From Halovenus salina (GTDB lineage Archaea; Halobacteriota; Halobacteria; Halobacteriales; Haloarculaceae), in the NCBI RefSeq assembly GCF_026410925.1, contig NZ_CP112972.1, positions 620,001-684,000 of the forward strand: 64,000 bases of DNA, given 5' to 3'. Shown here piece by piece: positions 42,748 through 51,511 of the stretch (its first letter is position 1; every line of letters starts with the position of its first letter). Made by a program: the position numbers and the translations under genes. The notes under the pieces are model-generated. The model worked only from the letters and a program-made list of their open reading frames with translations, did no database searches and was not told where the DNA came from.

Positions 42748-44393
42748 CCACAGCTCTTCTCGGACTCACAGTACTCGCCGCAGCTCTCCACCTCTGGGCC
42801 GGTGCTCACGCCCTGCGCCGGCAGAGTCGACCGGGTGCGGCTCCCTTCGGATTGCTGGGGATTGTCCTGGCAGGCTCTATCGGGCTGACAACCGCGGAGG
42901 TTGTCTTGGACTGGGGCGTCTCGGTCAGCGCGGGTCTGGTGGTTGCGACACTCCTCTTTACCGGGTTCGTCCTGGAGTACACCGGCAGGGGACCTGCGAT
43001 GACCCGGTTGCGTCTCGCGGGGCTGCTCGGATTCGGACTGTTCGTCAGTGGCGTCCAGATACTGCTTCTGAACCGATTCGCGCTCGATTCGCCGTATCTG
43101 TTGGTCGTGTCGGCGCTGAATCTCGTCGTGCTGTCGCTTGGGCTATTCGGCGTGTTCCTCGTGGTTCGGGCAGGCGTCACGTACGACGACCTCCCGTTGG
43201 GGCGGGCGCTGGTGCTTACTGGTATCGGCGGCGTGCTAGTGAGCATTTGGGTTATCGGGGCCGTCTTCGCCGAGCAACTGGAGCTGACACAGCTTGTCAG
43301 CTGGCTGATTCTCGGACTGCTCGGTCTCGACGGAGCGTTGAGCATCCTCGCCGAATACCGGTACGACCTGTTCGAGACCGAGCCGAGTGCGGGCTATCTG
43401 GCTCGTGACAGCGTGTTCGACGAGATGACCGAGGCGGTCGTCGTCGCCGACCGTAGAGGACACCTCCTCGACAGCAACCAGACGGCAAACAACGCGTTCG
43501 GCATCGACCGGTCGGCGCTGGGTCGTCCCATCTCCGGGACGCTTGGCCTCGCGCTTGCGGACAGAGACGGCGGCCCTGTGAGTATCGAAACGCGAGACGG
43601 TCGCCGCGAGTATGAGCTCAGGGAGTCGCCCATCAGAGACAGCACCGACCGGAATGTGGGGATGGTGTATCTACTCCGTGACGTGACGAACCAGCAGACA
43701 CACGAGCAACAGCTTGCGGTCCTCAACCGCGTCCTCAGACACAACCTGCGCAACAGCTTTGACTCGATTCGCGGGTTCGCAGAGGCGATTCGAGACGAAG
43801 ACATGTCACCGACAGCCACAACCGAACACGGCGAACGCATCCGCCAGACGGCCAGTGATATCAGCGAACTCGGCGAGAAGGTCTCGCGGGCCGAGGAGTT
43901 ACTGGAGTGGGAGCAACTCGACCGGGAGCACGTCGACCTCGGTTCGCTCGCCGCTTCACTCGCCGAGACCGTCTCCACAGAGTACCCCGAAGGGACCGTC
44001 GAGTTCGCCGAGCCTGCGACGCCTGTGTCGGTCCGAACGAACCGAGAGGTGTTTCGGGCGGTCCTCGAAGAACTCCTCGACAACGGGCTGAAACACAACC
44101 GCGGAGCCGAGCCGACGGTTCGTATCGAACTGGCATCACACCCAGAGGAGGTGGCCGTCACTATCTGCGATAACGGGTCGGGCATCCCCGAACACGAGCA
44201 GGCTGTCCTGTTGGACGGAGAGGAGACGCCGCTGCGCCACGGGACCGGTGTCGGACTGTGGTTCGTCTACTGGGGCGTCCGTCGCTTGGGCGGAACGATA
44301 GCCTTCGCCGAGAATGACTCCAGCGGAAGCACAGTTACCGTGACGATTCCGCGCGTCGAATCGACCGACAGCGGTGCCGAGACTGGCATTTAA
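42744..44393 (+). CDS. membrane sensor histidine kinase (7TM plus PAS plus active kinase core)
   Basis: A 549-residue kinase, GTG start, overlapping the previous stop by four bases (GTGA). About seven membrane helices in residues 1-215 are followed by a PAS domain (~225-320, AVVVADRRGHLLDSNQTANN). The dimerisation helix has the phosphoacceptor H333 in RVLRHNLRNSFDSIRG, and the ATPase domain has EELLDNGLKHN, ICDNGSGIPE and GTGVGLWFVYWG. All catalytic elements are present. Its architecture and length equal those of the upstream pseudokinase, so the pair probably arose by duplication. No response regulator is adjacent. The signal sensed is unknown. Confidence 0.92.
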   Translation: MTTALLGLTVLAAALHLWAGAHALRRQSRPGAAPFGLLGIVLAGSIGLTTAEVVLDWGVSVSAGLVVATLLFTGFVLEYTGRGPAMTRLRLAGLLGFGLFVSGVQILLLNRFALDSPYLLVVSALNLVVLSLGLFGVFLVVRAGVTYDDLPLGRALVLTGIGGVLVSIWVIGAVFAEQLELTQLVSWLILGLLGLDGALSILAEYRYDLFETEPSAGYLARDSVFDEMTEAVVVADRRGHLLDSNQTANNAFGIDRSALGRPISGTLGLALADRDGGPVSIETRDGRREYELRESPIRDSTDRNVGMVYLLRDVTNQQTHEQQLAVLNRVLRHNLRNSFDSIRGFAEAIRDEDMSPTATTEHGERIRQTASDISELGEKVSRAEELLEWEQLDREHVDLGSLAASLAETVSTEYPEGTVEFAEPATPVSVRTNREVFRAVLEELLDNGLKHNRGAEPTVRIELASHPEEVAVTICDNGSGIPEHEQAVLLDGEETPLRHGTGVGLWFVYWGVRRLGGTIAFAENDSSGSTVTVTIPRVESTDSGAETGI

Positions 44394-44420
44394 ATATCAT
44401 GGTACCGTAGATCAGAGTAA

Positions 44421-45749
44421 GTGACAGAGAGAGAAACACCGCAAGAACAGGCTGTGGTTGGAAAGCGGATTCGGTCAGGCGAACCAGAGGCTGACGAAAT
44501 CCACGACCTCGCACAGGCGGCCGGCTATCGCGTGACCGAAACGGTCACACAGATCCGGAAAGAAGACCCCGCCTACCACTTCGGTGAGGGGAAAGTCGAA
44601 GAGATTGCGGCGACCGTCGCAGCGACGGACGCAACGGCAGTCATCATCGACAACGAACTCGGCCCCTACCAGACGTACAACGTGGGCAACAAACTTCCCG
44701 AGGGCGTGCGCGTCATCGACAGATTCCGTCTCATTCTGGAAATTTTTGGCCAGCGCGCACAGACCCGGAAGGCCCAGCTCCAGGTCGAACTCGCGGAGCT
44801 GCGCTACGAACTCCCGCGCGCAGAGGCCAAAGCGAGTCTTGCCAAGCGCGACGAACGCCCCGGTTTCATGGGCCTTGGCGAATACGACGAGAGCCGCGAG
44901 CGCGATATCAAGGCTCGCATCTCCCGCATCCGTGACGAGCTCGAACAGATCGAACACGACGACGAGCACCGCCGCGAACAGCGTCGCGAGTCCGGCTTCG
45001 ACCTGGTGGCGCTGGCGGGCTACACGAACGCCGGGAAGTCGACGTTGTTGCGCCAGCTGGCGGCCGATCTTGATGTCGACGAAAACGAGGATATCCACCC
45101 CGACCTGGACTCGACGGCAGAGTCGGAAGACCGCCTGTTCACCACACTCGGGACGACGACACGCAAAGGCGACATCGACCGTCGGGACGTGCTTGTGACC
45201 GATACGGTAGGATTCATCTCTGACCTGCCACACTGGCTGGTCGAATCGTTCAAGTCAACACTCGATGCGGTCTATCGTGCGGACCTCGTCTTGCTCGTGG
45301 TCGACGTGAGCGAGCCGATGGAGGAGATACGCGAGAAGGTCGTCACCAGTCACGACACGCTGTACGAGCGCAACGAGGCCCCAATTGTCACGGTTTTGAA
45401 CAAGTGTGACGCCGTCGACGACGAGGAGATTACCCGGAAGAAAGAAGGGCTATCGGCGCTTGCCCCGAACCCGGTCGTCATCAGCGCGAAGACCAGTCGT
45501 CACATCGACCAGCTCTGGGAGCGTGTCCACAACGAGTTGCCCGATTACAAGCACGAGCGACTGGTCATGCCGATAACAGAGGGCACGATGAGTGTCGTCT
45601 CCTGGATCCACGACAACGCATACGTCCAGACCGTCGAGTACGGCGACCACGCCGACGAGGTGACCGTCGAGTTCGAGGCCCGCCCACAGGTGGTCGAACA
45701 GGTCCACTCGAAGGCCAACGAGCTCGTCGAGACCAGCCCGTCGGCCTAA
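44421..45749 (+). CDS. hflX: GTPase HflX
   Basis: A 442-residue ribosome-associated GTPase; in bacteria HflX splits stalled ribosomes. The N-terminal HflX domain includes KEDPAYHFGEGKVEEIA and IDNELGPYQTYNVGN, then a coiled coil (QTRKAQLQVELAELRYELPR) with GPGExxL replaced by LGEYDESRERDI. The G domain has GYTNAGKST (G1, near residue 199), DTVGF (G3), NKCD (G4) and SAKTSRHIDQLW (G5). The start is GTG at 44421, without a clear ribosome-binding site. It lies directly after the kinase gene (27 nt) and is convergent with the NAD(P)HX repair gene, whose stop adjoins. Confidence 0.95.
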   Translation: MTERETPQEQAVVGKRIRSGEPEADEIHDLAQAAGYRVTETVTQIRKEDPAYHFGEGKVEEIAATVAATDATAVIIDNELGPYQTYNVGNKLPEGVRVIDRFRLILEIFGQRAQTRKAQLQVELAELRYELPRAEAKASLAKRDERPGFMGLGEYDESRERDIKARISRIRDELEQIEHDDEHRREQRRESGFDLVALAGYTNAGKSTLLRQLAADLDVDENEDIHPDLDSTAESEDRLFTTLGTTTRKGDIDRRDVLVTDTVGFISDLPHWLVESFKSTLDAVYRADLVLLVVDVSEPMEEIREKVVTSHDTLYERNEAPIVTVLNKCDAVDDEEITRKKEGLSALAPNPVVISAKTSRHIDQLWERVHNELPDYKHERLVMPITEGTMSVVSWIHDNAYVQTVEYGDHADEVTVEFEARPQVVEQVHSKANELVETSPSA

Positions 45750-47174
45750 CTACTCCATCGCCTGTGGAATCGCATCGAGCAGGTCCGTTGCCACGAGTCC
45801 GTTTCCGTACGTCTCTGCGGCGATATCACCGGCACGGCCAGTGACGAACGCCCCGACTCCGGCGGCCTCGAACGGGTCAAGCGTGGCCGCGAGCGCGCCG
45901 GTGACGCCGGCGAGCACGTCGCCGGTTCCGCCGACTGTCATCCCGGGGTTGCCGGTCCGACTCACCCTGCTCCGGTCAGCATCGGCGACAATATCGTAGT
46001 TGCCCTTGACGAGCAGCGTGTGATTGAGGTCAGCAGCGAACTCAGCGACGAGGTCGCGCCGTTCTCGCCAGTCCTCGGCCGTTTTCCCGCCCATCGCCGT
46101 GAGTTCGCCCTGATGGGGCGTACAGATGAGGTCGGCTTCCGTCTCGACTTCGGGGACGATTTTCAGCGGGTCAGCGTCGACGACCGCGGTCCCATCGTAG
46201 GATTCGATGATGGCTCTCGCGGCTTCGAGCGTCTCCTCGTCGTCACCAAGGCCTGGGCCGATGACCAGCGTGTCGTGCTCGCGGGCGTACTCCATGACGG
46301 GGCCGACATGGCCGGGTTCGAGCCGGCGCCCCTGCATCGGATAGAGGATGAGGTTCTCGCTGTACCCCTGGACCTCGTGGGCGACCGAGGTCGGACAGGT
46401 GACCTTGACGAGGTCTGCCCCCGCCCGAAGGACAGCCTGTGCAGCGAGTGCCGGCGCGCCGGTGTAGGGGCCGCCACCGATGACGAGTACCTCGCCGTGG
46501 TCGCCCTTGTGGCTCTCGGCCGCTCGGGAGAGGCGCAGCAGGTCACCGCGCTCGACGAACGTCTCCGCCGTGGCGGGGATACCGATGTCTGCGACGCGGA
46601 CAGGAATATCGAGCTCTGTGAGGCCGGGTTTCGTGTCGTGGAAGGTGATAATGTGGTCGGGCTCGACAGCAGAAGGCGCGGTCGTCCCGGTCTCTGCGTC
46701 GAATCCAGAGGGGACATCGACAGAGATAATCGGCGCATCGGCCGCGTTCATCGCGGCGGCGGCAGTCGCCGCGGGCTCTCGAAGGTCGCCGCTGATGCCG
46801 GTCCCGAGCATCGCGTCGACTAACACGTCGGCGTCTCCGAGGTCTATCGCCGTCGAGTCCCGGAGCTCTCTGGTGTCGTACTCGGCGGCGAGCAGCGCCT
46901 CCCAGTTCTCTCGTGCAATCGCTGTCGTGAGTGTCTCCGCACGCCCGAGCAGGCGGACCCGCACGTCGAACTCGTCGAGAAACCGGGCCGCGACGAAGGC
47001 GTCCCCGCCGTTGTTCCCCCTCCCGGCGACGATGACGACCGTCTCCCCGGGTTCAGCTACCTCGCGGACGGTCTCGGCGACTGCGTTGCCACTTGACTCC
47101 ATAAGCTGCTTGCGAGGCACCCCCAGCGCCTCGGCGTTCGCGTCGACGACCGCCATCTCGGAACCTGTAATCAT
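45750..47174 (-). CDS. nnr: bifunctional NAD(P)H-hydrate epimerase / dehydratase
   Basis: Repairs hydrated NAD(P)H: the N-terminal half epimerises and the C-terminal half is an ADP-dependent dehydratase. From the ATG at 47174 the protein has 474 residues. MITGSEMAVVDANAEALGVP, VIVAGRGNNGGDAFVAARFL and DVPSGFDAETG are epimerase features. KGDHGEVLVIGGGPYTGAPA, GPGLGDDEETL, TPHQGELTAM, and NPGMTVGGTGDVLAG are dehydratase features, with the catalytic Asp in GTGD. An earlier in-frame start exists at 47222, but the chosen ATG matches the family start. It fits with nadE elsewhere in the window as NAD maintenance, though not in one operon. Confidence 0.95.
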   Translation of the reverse strand: MITGSEMAVVDANAEALGVPRKQLMESSGNAVAETVREVAEPGETVVIVAGRGNNGGDAFVAARFLDEFDVRVRLLGRAETLTTAIARENWEALLAAEYDTRELRDSTAIDLGDADVLVDAMLGTGISGDLREPAATAAAAMNAADAPIISVDVPSGFDAETGTTAPSAVEPDHIITFHDTKPGLTELDIPVRVADIGIPATAETFVERGDLLRLSRAAESHKGDHGEVLVIGGGPYTGAPALAAQAVLRAGADLVKVTCPTSVAHEVQGYSENLILYPMQGRRLEPGHVGPVMEYAREHDTLVIGPGLGDDEETLEAARAIIESYDGTAVVDADPLKIVPEVETEADLICTPHQGELTAMGGKTAEDWRERRDLVAEFAADLNHTLLVKGNYDIVADADRSRVSRTGNPGMTVGGTGDVLAGVTGALAATLDPFEAAGVGAFVTGRAGDIAAETYGNGLVATDLLDAIPQAME

Positions 47175-47237
47175 ACCCCAAGGTTCGACTGGCTTCCTGA
47201 TAACTGTCTGGGGAATCGGCAATCAACCAACGACCAG

Positions 47238-47612
47238 TTAGGCCCCGGGCACACCGAGTGCATCGAGGTCGCCGACGCCGACGACAGCAAGAACGACCAA
47301 CGCGAAGACAGCCCCGAGCCACGCCCCGAGCGCGAGGACGCTCGCACGAATCCAGCCAACCTCGTACCGCGAGCGGATGACCCAGGTCCAGACGAGGAAG
47401 GCGACGACAGAGGAGAGTGCGCCGCCAATGCCGATCCGGCTGAACAGGATCTCCACGAGCCCCCAGGCTAGCGCGCCGAACAACGCGGTGACCACCGAGT
47501 ACGAGAACTCCCGTGATTTCAGAGCGAGCTTGGAGCCGACATGGATGCCGAAGCCACCCACGAGCAGGCTGACCGCGAACACGAGCAGCGACGTTTCTGG
47601 AGCGGTTGTCAT
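47238..47612 (-). CDS. small membrane protein of unknown function
   Basis: A 124-residue protein with about four hydrophobic segments: SLLVFAVSLLVGGFGIHVGS, YSVVTALFGALAWGLVEILF, ALSSVVAFLVWTWVIRS and ASVLALGAWLGAVFALVVLA. The loops are short and basic on one side, so it is a compact multi-pass protein. Similar small membrane proteins occur in many haloarchaea near nucleic-acid genes. No motif gives a function. It is followed upstream (minus strand direction) by another membrane protein gene 48 nt away, so the two may be co-transcribed. Confidence 0.75.
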   Translation of the reverse strand: MTTAPETSLLVFAVSLLVGGFGIHVGSKLALKSREFSYSVVTALFGALAWGLVEILFSRIGIGGALSSVVAFLVWTWVIRSRYEVGWIRASVLALGAWLGAVFALVVLAVVGVGDLDALGVPGA

Positions 47613-47659
47613 AAGTTCACGTCACACGCAGCGAATGTAACCGTTTGGCCGATTCACGC

Positions 47660-48313
47660 TCAGGCGGGCTCTTCGTCTGAGTCCCGAAGAACGCTCGCCC
47701 CGGGCAGCAGTCCGGCGATTTTTGTCACCCAGCCCAGTTTGAACAGTCCAAACTGTGCGAGCACACCGAGTGCGAACAGTCCCAGAAACAGCGGCTCGGT
47801 GGCGTCGAAAACAATTGGGTCGAGTGTTGGGAACTCGTCTGCGGCGTTGGTAATCCCGTCGGCCGTAATCGACTGGGACGCCAGGGCTGCGCCGATAAAG
47901 GACGTGATAATGACCAGCGTCGTCCGGGTGAGCAACATCCCCAGAAACGCCAGCGCGACCCCGGTTCCGAGACCGACACCGACGGTCATCACGAGGGAGT
48001 CAGTTCCCACGACGGGGTCGATAGCGACGACGCCGAGGTAAGTCCCCACGGCAAATCCCATCGCAGCGATTGCCATCGACAGCAGGACGTAGGTGATACC
48101 AACACCGACGAGTGCACCTACACCCACAGCGACGGCGACCCCAGCAGGGCCCTCGACGCTGGCTGCACTGGCAATTGTCGGCGCGACCAGATACCCGCCG
48201 CCGCCGCCAAGCACAGCGCCGAGCAGTCCTGCACCGTACACCGAAAGCGCCGCACCAGCGAATAACAGTACAGCGCCGGCAGCGACCATCCCAATTGCGA
48301 GAGCGTCAACCAT
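47660..48313 (-). CDS. Gly/Ala-rich multi-pass membrane protein (DUF4203-like)
   Basis: A 217-residue membrane protein with about six helices. AGAVLLFAGAALSVYGAGLL, LGAVLGGGGGYLVAP, GVAVAVGVGALVGVGITYVL, AIAAMGFAVGTYLGVVA and LVMTVGVGLGTGVALAFLGM follow one another with glycine-zipper spacing, the style of TM198/DUF4203 proteins. A final segment (PLFLGLFALGVLAQFGLFKL) precedes a short acidic tail. Function unknown. Same direction as its neighbours; possibly part of the run that includes GINS and priS, but it is about 55 nt from GINS. Confidence 0.78.
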   Translation of the reverse strand: MVDALAIGMVAAGAVLLFAGAALSVYGAGLLGAVLGGGGGYLVAPTIASAASVEGPAGVAVAVGVGALVGVGITYVLLSMAIAAMGFAVGTYLGVVAIDPVVGTDSLVMTVGVGLGTGVALAFLGMLLTRTTLVIITSFIGAALASQSITADGITNAADEFPTLDPIVFDATEPLFLGLFALGVLAQFGLFKLGWVTKIAGLLPGASVLRDSDEEPA

Positions 48314-48368
48314 GTTGGCTACGTTCTCCGTGGGTTATCAAAACCTTTGGGGCAACGCGACGCCACAT

Positions 48369-49250
48369 TCAGAGTTCGCGGGCGACGCCCCGTTCGAGGA
48401 GGATATCCGCGTTTCCGGCGGGTAACGAGACCACGTCGTCAGCTTCGAGGTCGTAATCGCGGTCATCGAACCCGAGGAAGGTATCTACGTCGTCGAGAAT
48501 CTGGACGCGCTGGCGTTCGATATCGGGCACGGCCTGTGGGGCCTCTGGCGTCTGCGTCGCGGTCCCGCCGTCGTTGCGGACGGGCGGGTCGACGGGCTCT
48601 GCCGACGGCGGGACTGCCTCGTCGGCCGGCGAGGGCGGCTCCGGCTGTGGGTCGCCCTTGCCTGTCGCCTCGGACTGTGTCGAATCCGGTACCGGGGACG
48701 GCCCGTCTCCGCCCATCACGTCGGCGGCTGTTACGCCCTCGGAGTTGTCGTTCTCGTCCCACCCTCCCGGTGTCTCGGCCGTCTCCGGGGGTACGCTGTC
48801 ACCAGATGCCGGCGAAGCGGACGAGGACTCGGCCTGTGTCGTGTCGGTTGGTTGTGACGGCTCCTCGCCGTCGAGAAGCGCCAGCACACGCTCGCGGTTG
48901 TCCTTGATGTTACCGACGAGGTCGTCGAACAGCGTCTGCTCCTCGGCTGTCATCCCGTCGGACTCGGCCGGCAGGTCGGCCGCGGCAAAAGAGGCGGCCT
49001 TGACGATTTTGCCGACCCGTTTCTCGTAAATCGCTTCGACGGTCTGCTCGGCAGTGTTAATCTCGTCGGTCAGTTGGCGGACTTCCGGCGAGTCGAACGG
49101 GTCCTCCGCGCGGTCGACCGCTCGGTCGCGCTCTGTGTGAAGCTGCTGGATGAACGAGCCCGCATCGGCGTAAAACGACTCGCGCAGCTGCTGGAGCTTG
49201 TCGGTCTGTCGCTCGCGGTCACGCACCGACTGCAGTTCGTTCAGGTCCAT
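48369..49250 (-). CDS. GINS complex protein (Gins51-like)
   Basis: Subunit of the GINS complex that joins MCM helicase and primase/polymerase at the replication fork. The 293-residue protein has the helical A domain (MDLNELQSVRDRERQTDKLQ, then TERDRAVDRAEDPFDSPEVR and EKRVGKIVKAASF). A long acidic Pro/Ser/Thr linker (about residues 130-230) follows, and the last ~50 residues form a small beta domain (RQRVQILDDVDTFLGFDDRD, then VVSLPAGNADILLERGVA). That C-terminal beta-domain matches archaeal Gins51 B domains. The gene is directly downstream of priS in the same direction (about 19 nt), the common haloarchaeal priS-gins arrangement. Confidence 0.9.
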   Translation of the reverse strand: MDLNELQSVRDRERQTDKLQQLRESFYADAGSFIQQLHTERDRAVDRAEDPFDSPEVRQLTDEINTAEQTVEAIYEKRVGKIVKAASFAAADLPAESDGMTAEEQTLFDDLVGNIKDNRERVLALLDGEEPSQPTDTTQAESSSASPASGDSVPPETAETPGGWDENDNSEGVTAADVMGGDGPSPVPDSTQSEATGKGDPQPEPPSPADEAVPPSAEPVDPPVRNDGGTATQTPEAPQAVPDIERQRVQILDDVDTFLGFDDRDYDLEADDVVSLPAGNADILLERGVAREL

Positions 49251-49269
49251 GGTATCACAGTTTCGTCTG

Positions 49270-50445
49270 TCACTCTCTGCCCTTCTCGGCGCGTCCCCGC
49301 GTCATCAGGAACACGCCGACGTACTCTGGAACGGAGTGAACGCCCTCCTCCAGTGTAAAACTATCGCCACCGAGTCGAACAGTCCCGGGCGCTGTCACGT
49401 CGACGGTGATGTCGTGGCCGGTGAACGTCTCGGGAACAGCGTCAACGAGTGGGTCGAACTCGTCGAGGTCGTCGGCCGAAATCGGGCGGACGACGAGCCC
49501 GCTCCCGCCGTGGAGACTTCCGGGCAGGCGAATCAGCCGGTTCGTGTCCGTCGAGACCGGCTCGTCAATCTGTGCGTTCTGGTCGGCGACGACGGCCGGA
49601 GCGAACTGCTCGGCGAGGTTCTCGAAGACGTTGTGTGCAGAGAGATTCCCCTCCTCTATCTCGACAAAGCGGTTCTGTGCGAACCGGTAGGCAGTTTCGG
49701 CCTTCTTCTGGCCGACTCCCTCGTACTCCTGGAGGGTCTCGACGGCCTCGGTCTGGTCCATCTCACGGACCTCACGCATCACCGAGAGCAGTTCCTGGTG
49801 GACGCGTCTCCCCCAGCCGGCGTCAGTCGGCAGATAGCGGTTGTTCGCCGGGCTCTCCCGTCCGACGGAGCCGGCGACAGTCTGTTCGTCGACGAGGGCG
49901 TCGAACTCCAGGCCGATGCCGCGGACGTAGTCGACGATTTCGCGACGCGAGTCGCTGTCGAGTTCTTGAACGTTGTCGTCGTGGACGTGGACGTGGTATC
50001 CACGGCTCCCAGAAAAGACAATTTCGAGCTTCTCGAAGGCGAAATCCTCACGGAGAAATTCGAGCAGCCGATACAGTGCATCTTTGCAGGCGGCAAGCAT
50101 CTCGCCGTAGCTGTCGTCTGGCGTCGTCCCCGGCAGGTGGTCGGCATCAAGGTCGAAGATGAGGTTCGAAGACTGCCATTCCTTCCCGTCCATCGTCTTC
50201 TCGCTTGGGTCGTTGTACAGTCCGGCCGAGAAGTAGATATGTCGGGGACGCTCGCGGGCGAGGAAGTCATCGAGGTCGCCCAAATCGAGCAGTGAGTTGT
50301 GACGGACGTACGTCTCACCGGGCCCCTCTGTCCAGGGAACATAGCCCCACTCACGTGCGTGAGCATCAGGCGGCTGGTCGACGGCTCCACCCCGGTAGTA
50401 GTCGCCGAACCGACCGCGCAGATACGCCAGCGTCCGCTCGTTCAC
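49270..50445 (-). CDS. priS: DNA primase small (catalytic) subunit
   Basis: Makes RNA/DNA primers for replication with PriL. The 391-residue protein starts MNERTLAYLRGRFGDYYRGG. The catalytic acidic residues are in LIFDLDADHL at about residues 96-103 (D98, D100, D102). FSGSRGYHVHVHDD near residue 140 is the conserved nucleotide-binding motif of archaeal/eukaryotic primases. A helical insert and YRFAQNRFVEIEEGNL follow, and RLPGSLHGGSGLVV near residue 300 is the typical late motif. Full length for the family. It forms an operon with the GINS gene 19 nt downstream, linking primase and helicase-accessory factor expression. Confidence 0.96.
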   Translation of the reverse strand: MNERTLAYLRGRFGDYYRGGAVDQPPDAHAREWGYVPWTEGPGETYVRHNSLLDLGDLDDFLARERPRHIYFSAGLYNDPSEKTMDGKEWQSSNLIFDLDADHLPGTTPDDSYGEMLAACKDALYRLLEFLREDFAFEKLEIVFSGSRGYHVHVHDDNVQELDSDSRREIVDYVRGIGLEFDALVDEQTVAGSVGRESPANNRYLPTDAGWGRRVHQELLSVMREVREMDQTEAVETLQEYEGVGQKKAETAYRFAQNRFVEIEEGNLSAHNVFENLAEQFAPAVVADQNAQIDEPVSTDTNRLIRLPGSLHGGSGLVVRPISADDLDEFDPLVDAVPETFTGHDITVDVTAPGTVRLGGDSFTLEEGVHSVPEYVGVFLMTRGRAEKGRE

Positions 50446-50549
50446 GTCGATTTATTCTGGCAGCGATGCAATAGGGCTTGCCATCTGTCCGGTAGTGGTT
50501 GGGTAATTAACCCGAGGAACCATACTTCCGTGGCGTGTCATCGATATGC

Positions 50550-51413
50550 ATGACTGAGGAAACCCCAGAGCTACACGCCCCGGAGTTGACACGCGATGAC
50601 CTGCTGGTCGTCGAGGACGAACGGTTTGGGACCGAATCGGTCGCACTTGTCACCGGCGCAGCGTCCGGAATCGGGCGAGCAACGGCGGTCGCGCTTGCGG
50701 TCAACGGGCTGACAGTCGTCGGTGCCGACATCGACGAGACAGGACTCGATGAGACGGCAGAAATCGCGGCCGACCTGGGCGCCACAGGTCGCGTACTCGG
50801 CGTCGAGACGGACCTGACCGAGGAAGGCGATATCAGCGCTGTCGTCGAGGCGGCCGCTGAAGAGGGGAGCCTCAGGTACGTGGCCAACATCGCTGGCCTC
50901 CAGCATATCGACCCGATTACCGAGTTTCCGACTACGCGGTACGACCAGTTACAGGACGTGATGGTTCGGGCCCCCTTCCTGACCGCCAGGGAAGCCATGC
51001 CACACATCGAGGCGACCGACGACGGCATCGGCGCAATCGCGAACATGTCCTCGGTCCACGGCCGCTACGCCACGGAGCGCAAGCCGGCGTACATCGTCGC
51101 CAAACACGCACTCAACGGACTCACGCGGTCGATTGCCGCCGAAGGTGGCGGCACGCTACGGAGTTTCTCTATCTCGGCGGGCTATGTCATGACCCCGCTC
51201 ATGGTCAATCAGATAACAGAGACCGCCCAACAGCGCGGCATCTCCGAGCGGGAGGTCATCGAGGATGTTATGCTGGGACAGGCCCGCACGACGGAGATGA
51301 TGACGCCGGGAGAGGTTGCAAATCTATTCACCTTCGGGTTCTCACGACACGGCAAACATCTCAACGGCGGCGACCTGCTCTGGGACGGTGGGTTCACCAC
51401 CACCTACGAATGA
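50550..51413 (+). CDS. short-chain dehydrogenase/reductase (3-hydroxybutyrate-dehydrogenase-like)
   Basis: A 287-residue SDR. The cofactor motif TGAASGIGRA lies near residue 35, NIAGLQHID near 112, and the catalytic Ser and Tyr-x-x-x-Lys in NMSSVHG and YIVAKHALNGL near residue 185. Aspartate in VVGADIDETG suggests NAD preference. The shape (NIAGLQH, AKHALNGLTR, and the C-terminal GGDLLWDGGF) is like 3-hydroxybutyrate dehydrogenases, but substrate specificity cannot be read. The start is the ATG at 50550; an earlier in-frame codon at 50535 adds only five residues. The first ~30 residues form a lead not common in this family. Confidence 0.9.
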   Translation: MTEETPELHAPELTRDDLLVVEDERFGTESVALVTGAASGIGRATAVALAVNGLTVVGADIDETGLDETAEIAADLGATGRVLGVETDLTEEGDISAVVEAAAEEGSLRYVANIAGLQHIDPITEFPTTRYDQLQDVMVRAPFLTAREAMPHIEATDDGIGAIANMSSVHGRYATERKPAYIVAKHALNGLTRSIAAEGGGTLRSFSISAGYVMTPLMVNQITETAQQRGISEREVIEDVMLGQARTTEMMTPGEVANLFTFGFSRHGKHLNGGDLLWDGGFTTTYE

Positions 51414-51511
51414 GGAAGTCGGGAGTCCCTGGGCAGAGCATAATTATCAATAGCAAGTAAAATGGTAACAATAGTCATGATTTATCAACCAGGCAATCGA
51501 ACAGAAGATAT

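Noticed and set aside
48369..49250. The GINS protein being a generic Pro-rich surface protein because of its linker.
   Set aside because: There is no signal peptide, both ends match GINS domains and the gene lies next to priS.
50550..51413. A second possibility that this SDR is a fragment of a larger fusion with priS.
   Set aside because: The two genes are on opposite strands and divergent, and the SDR is complete.
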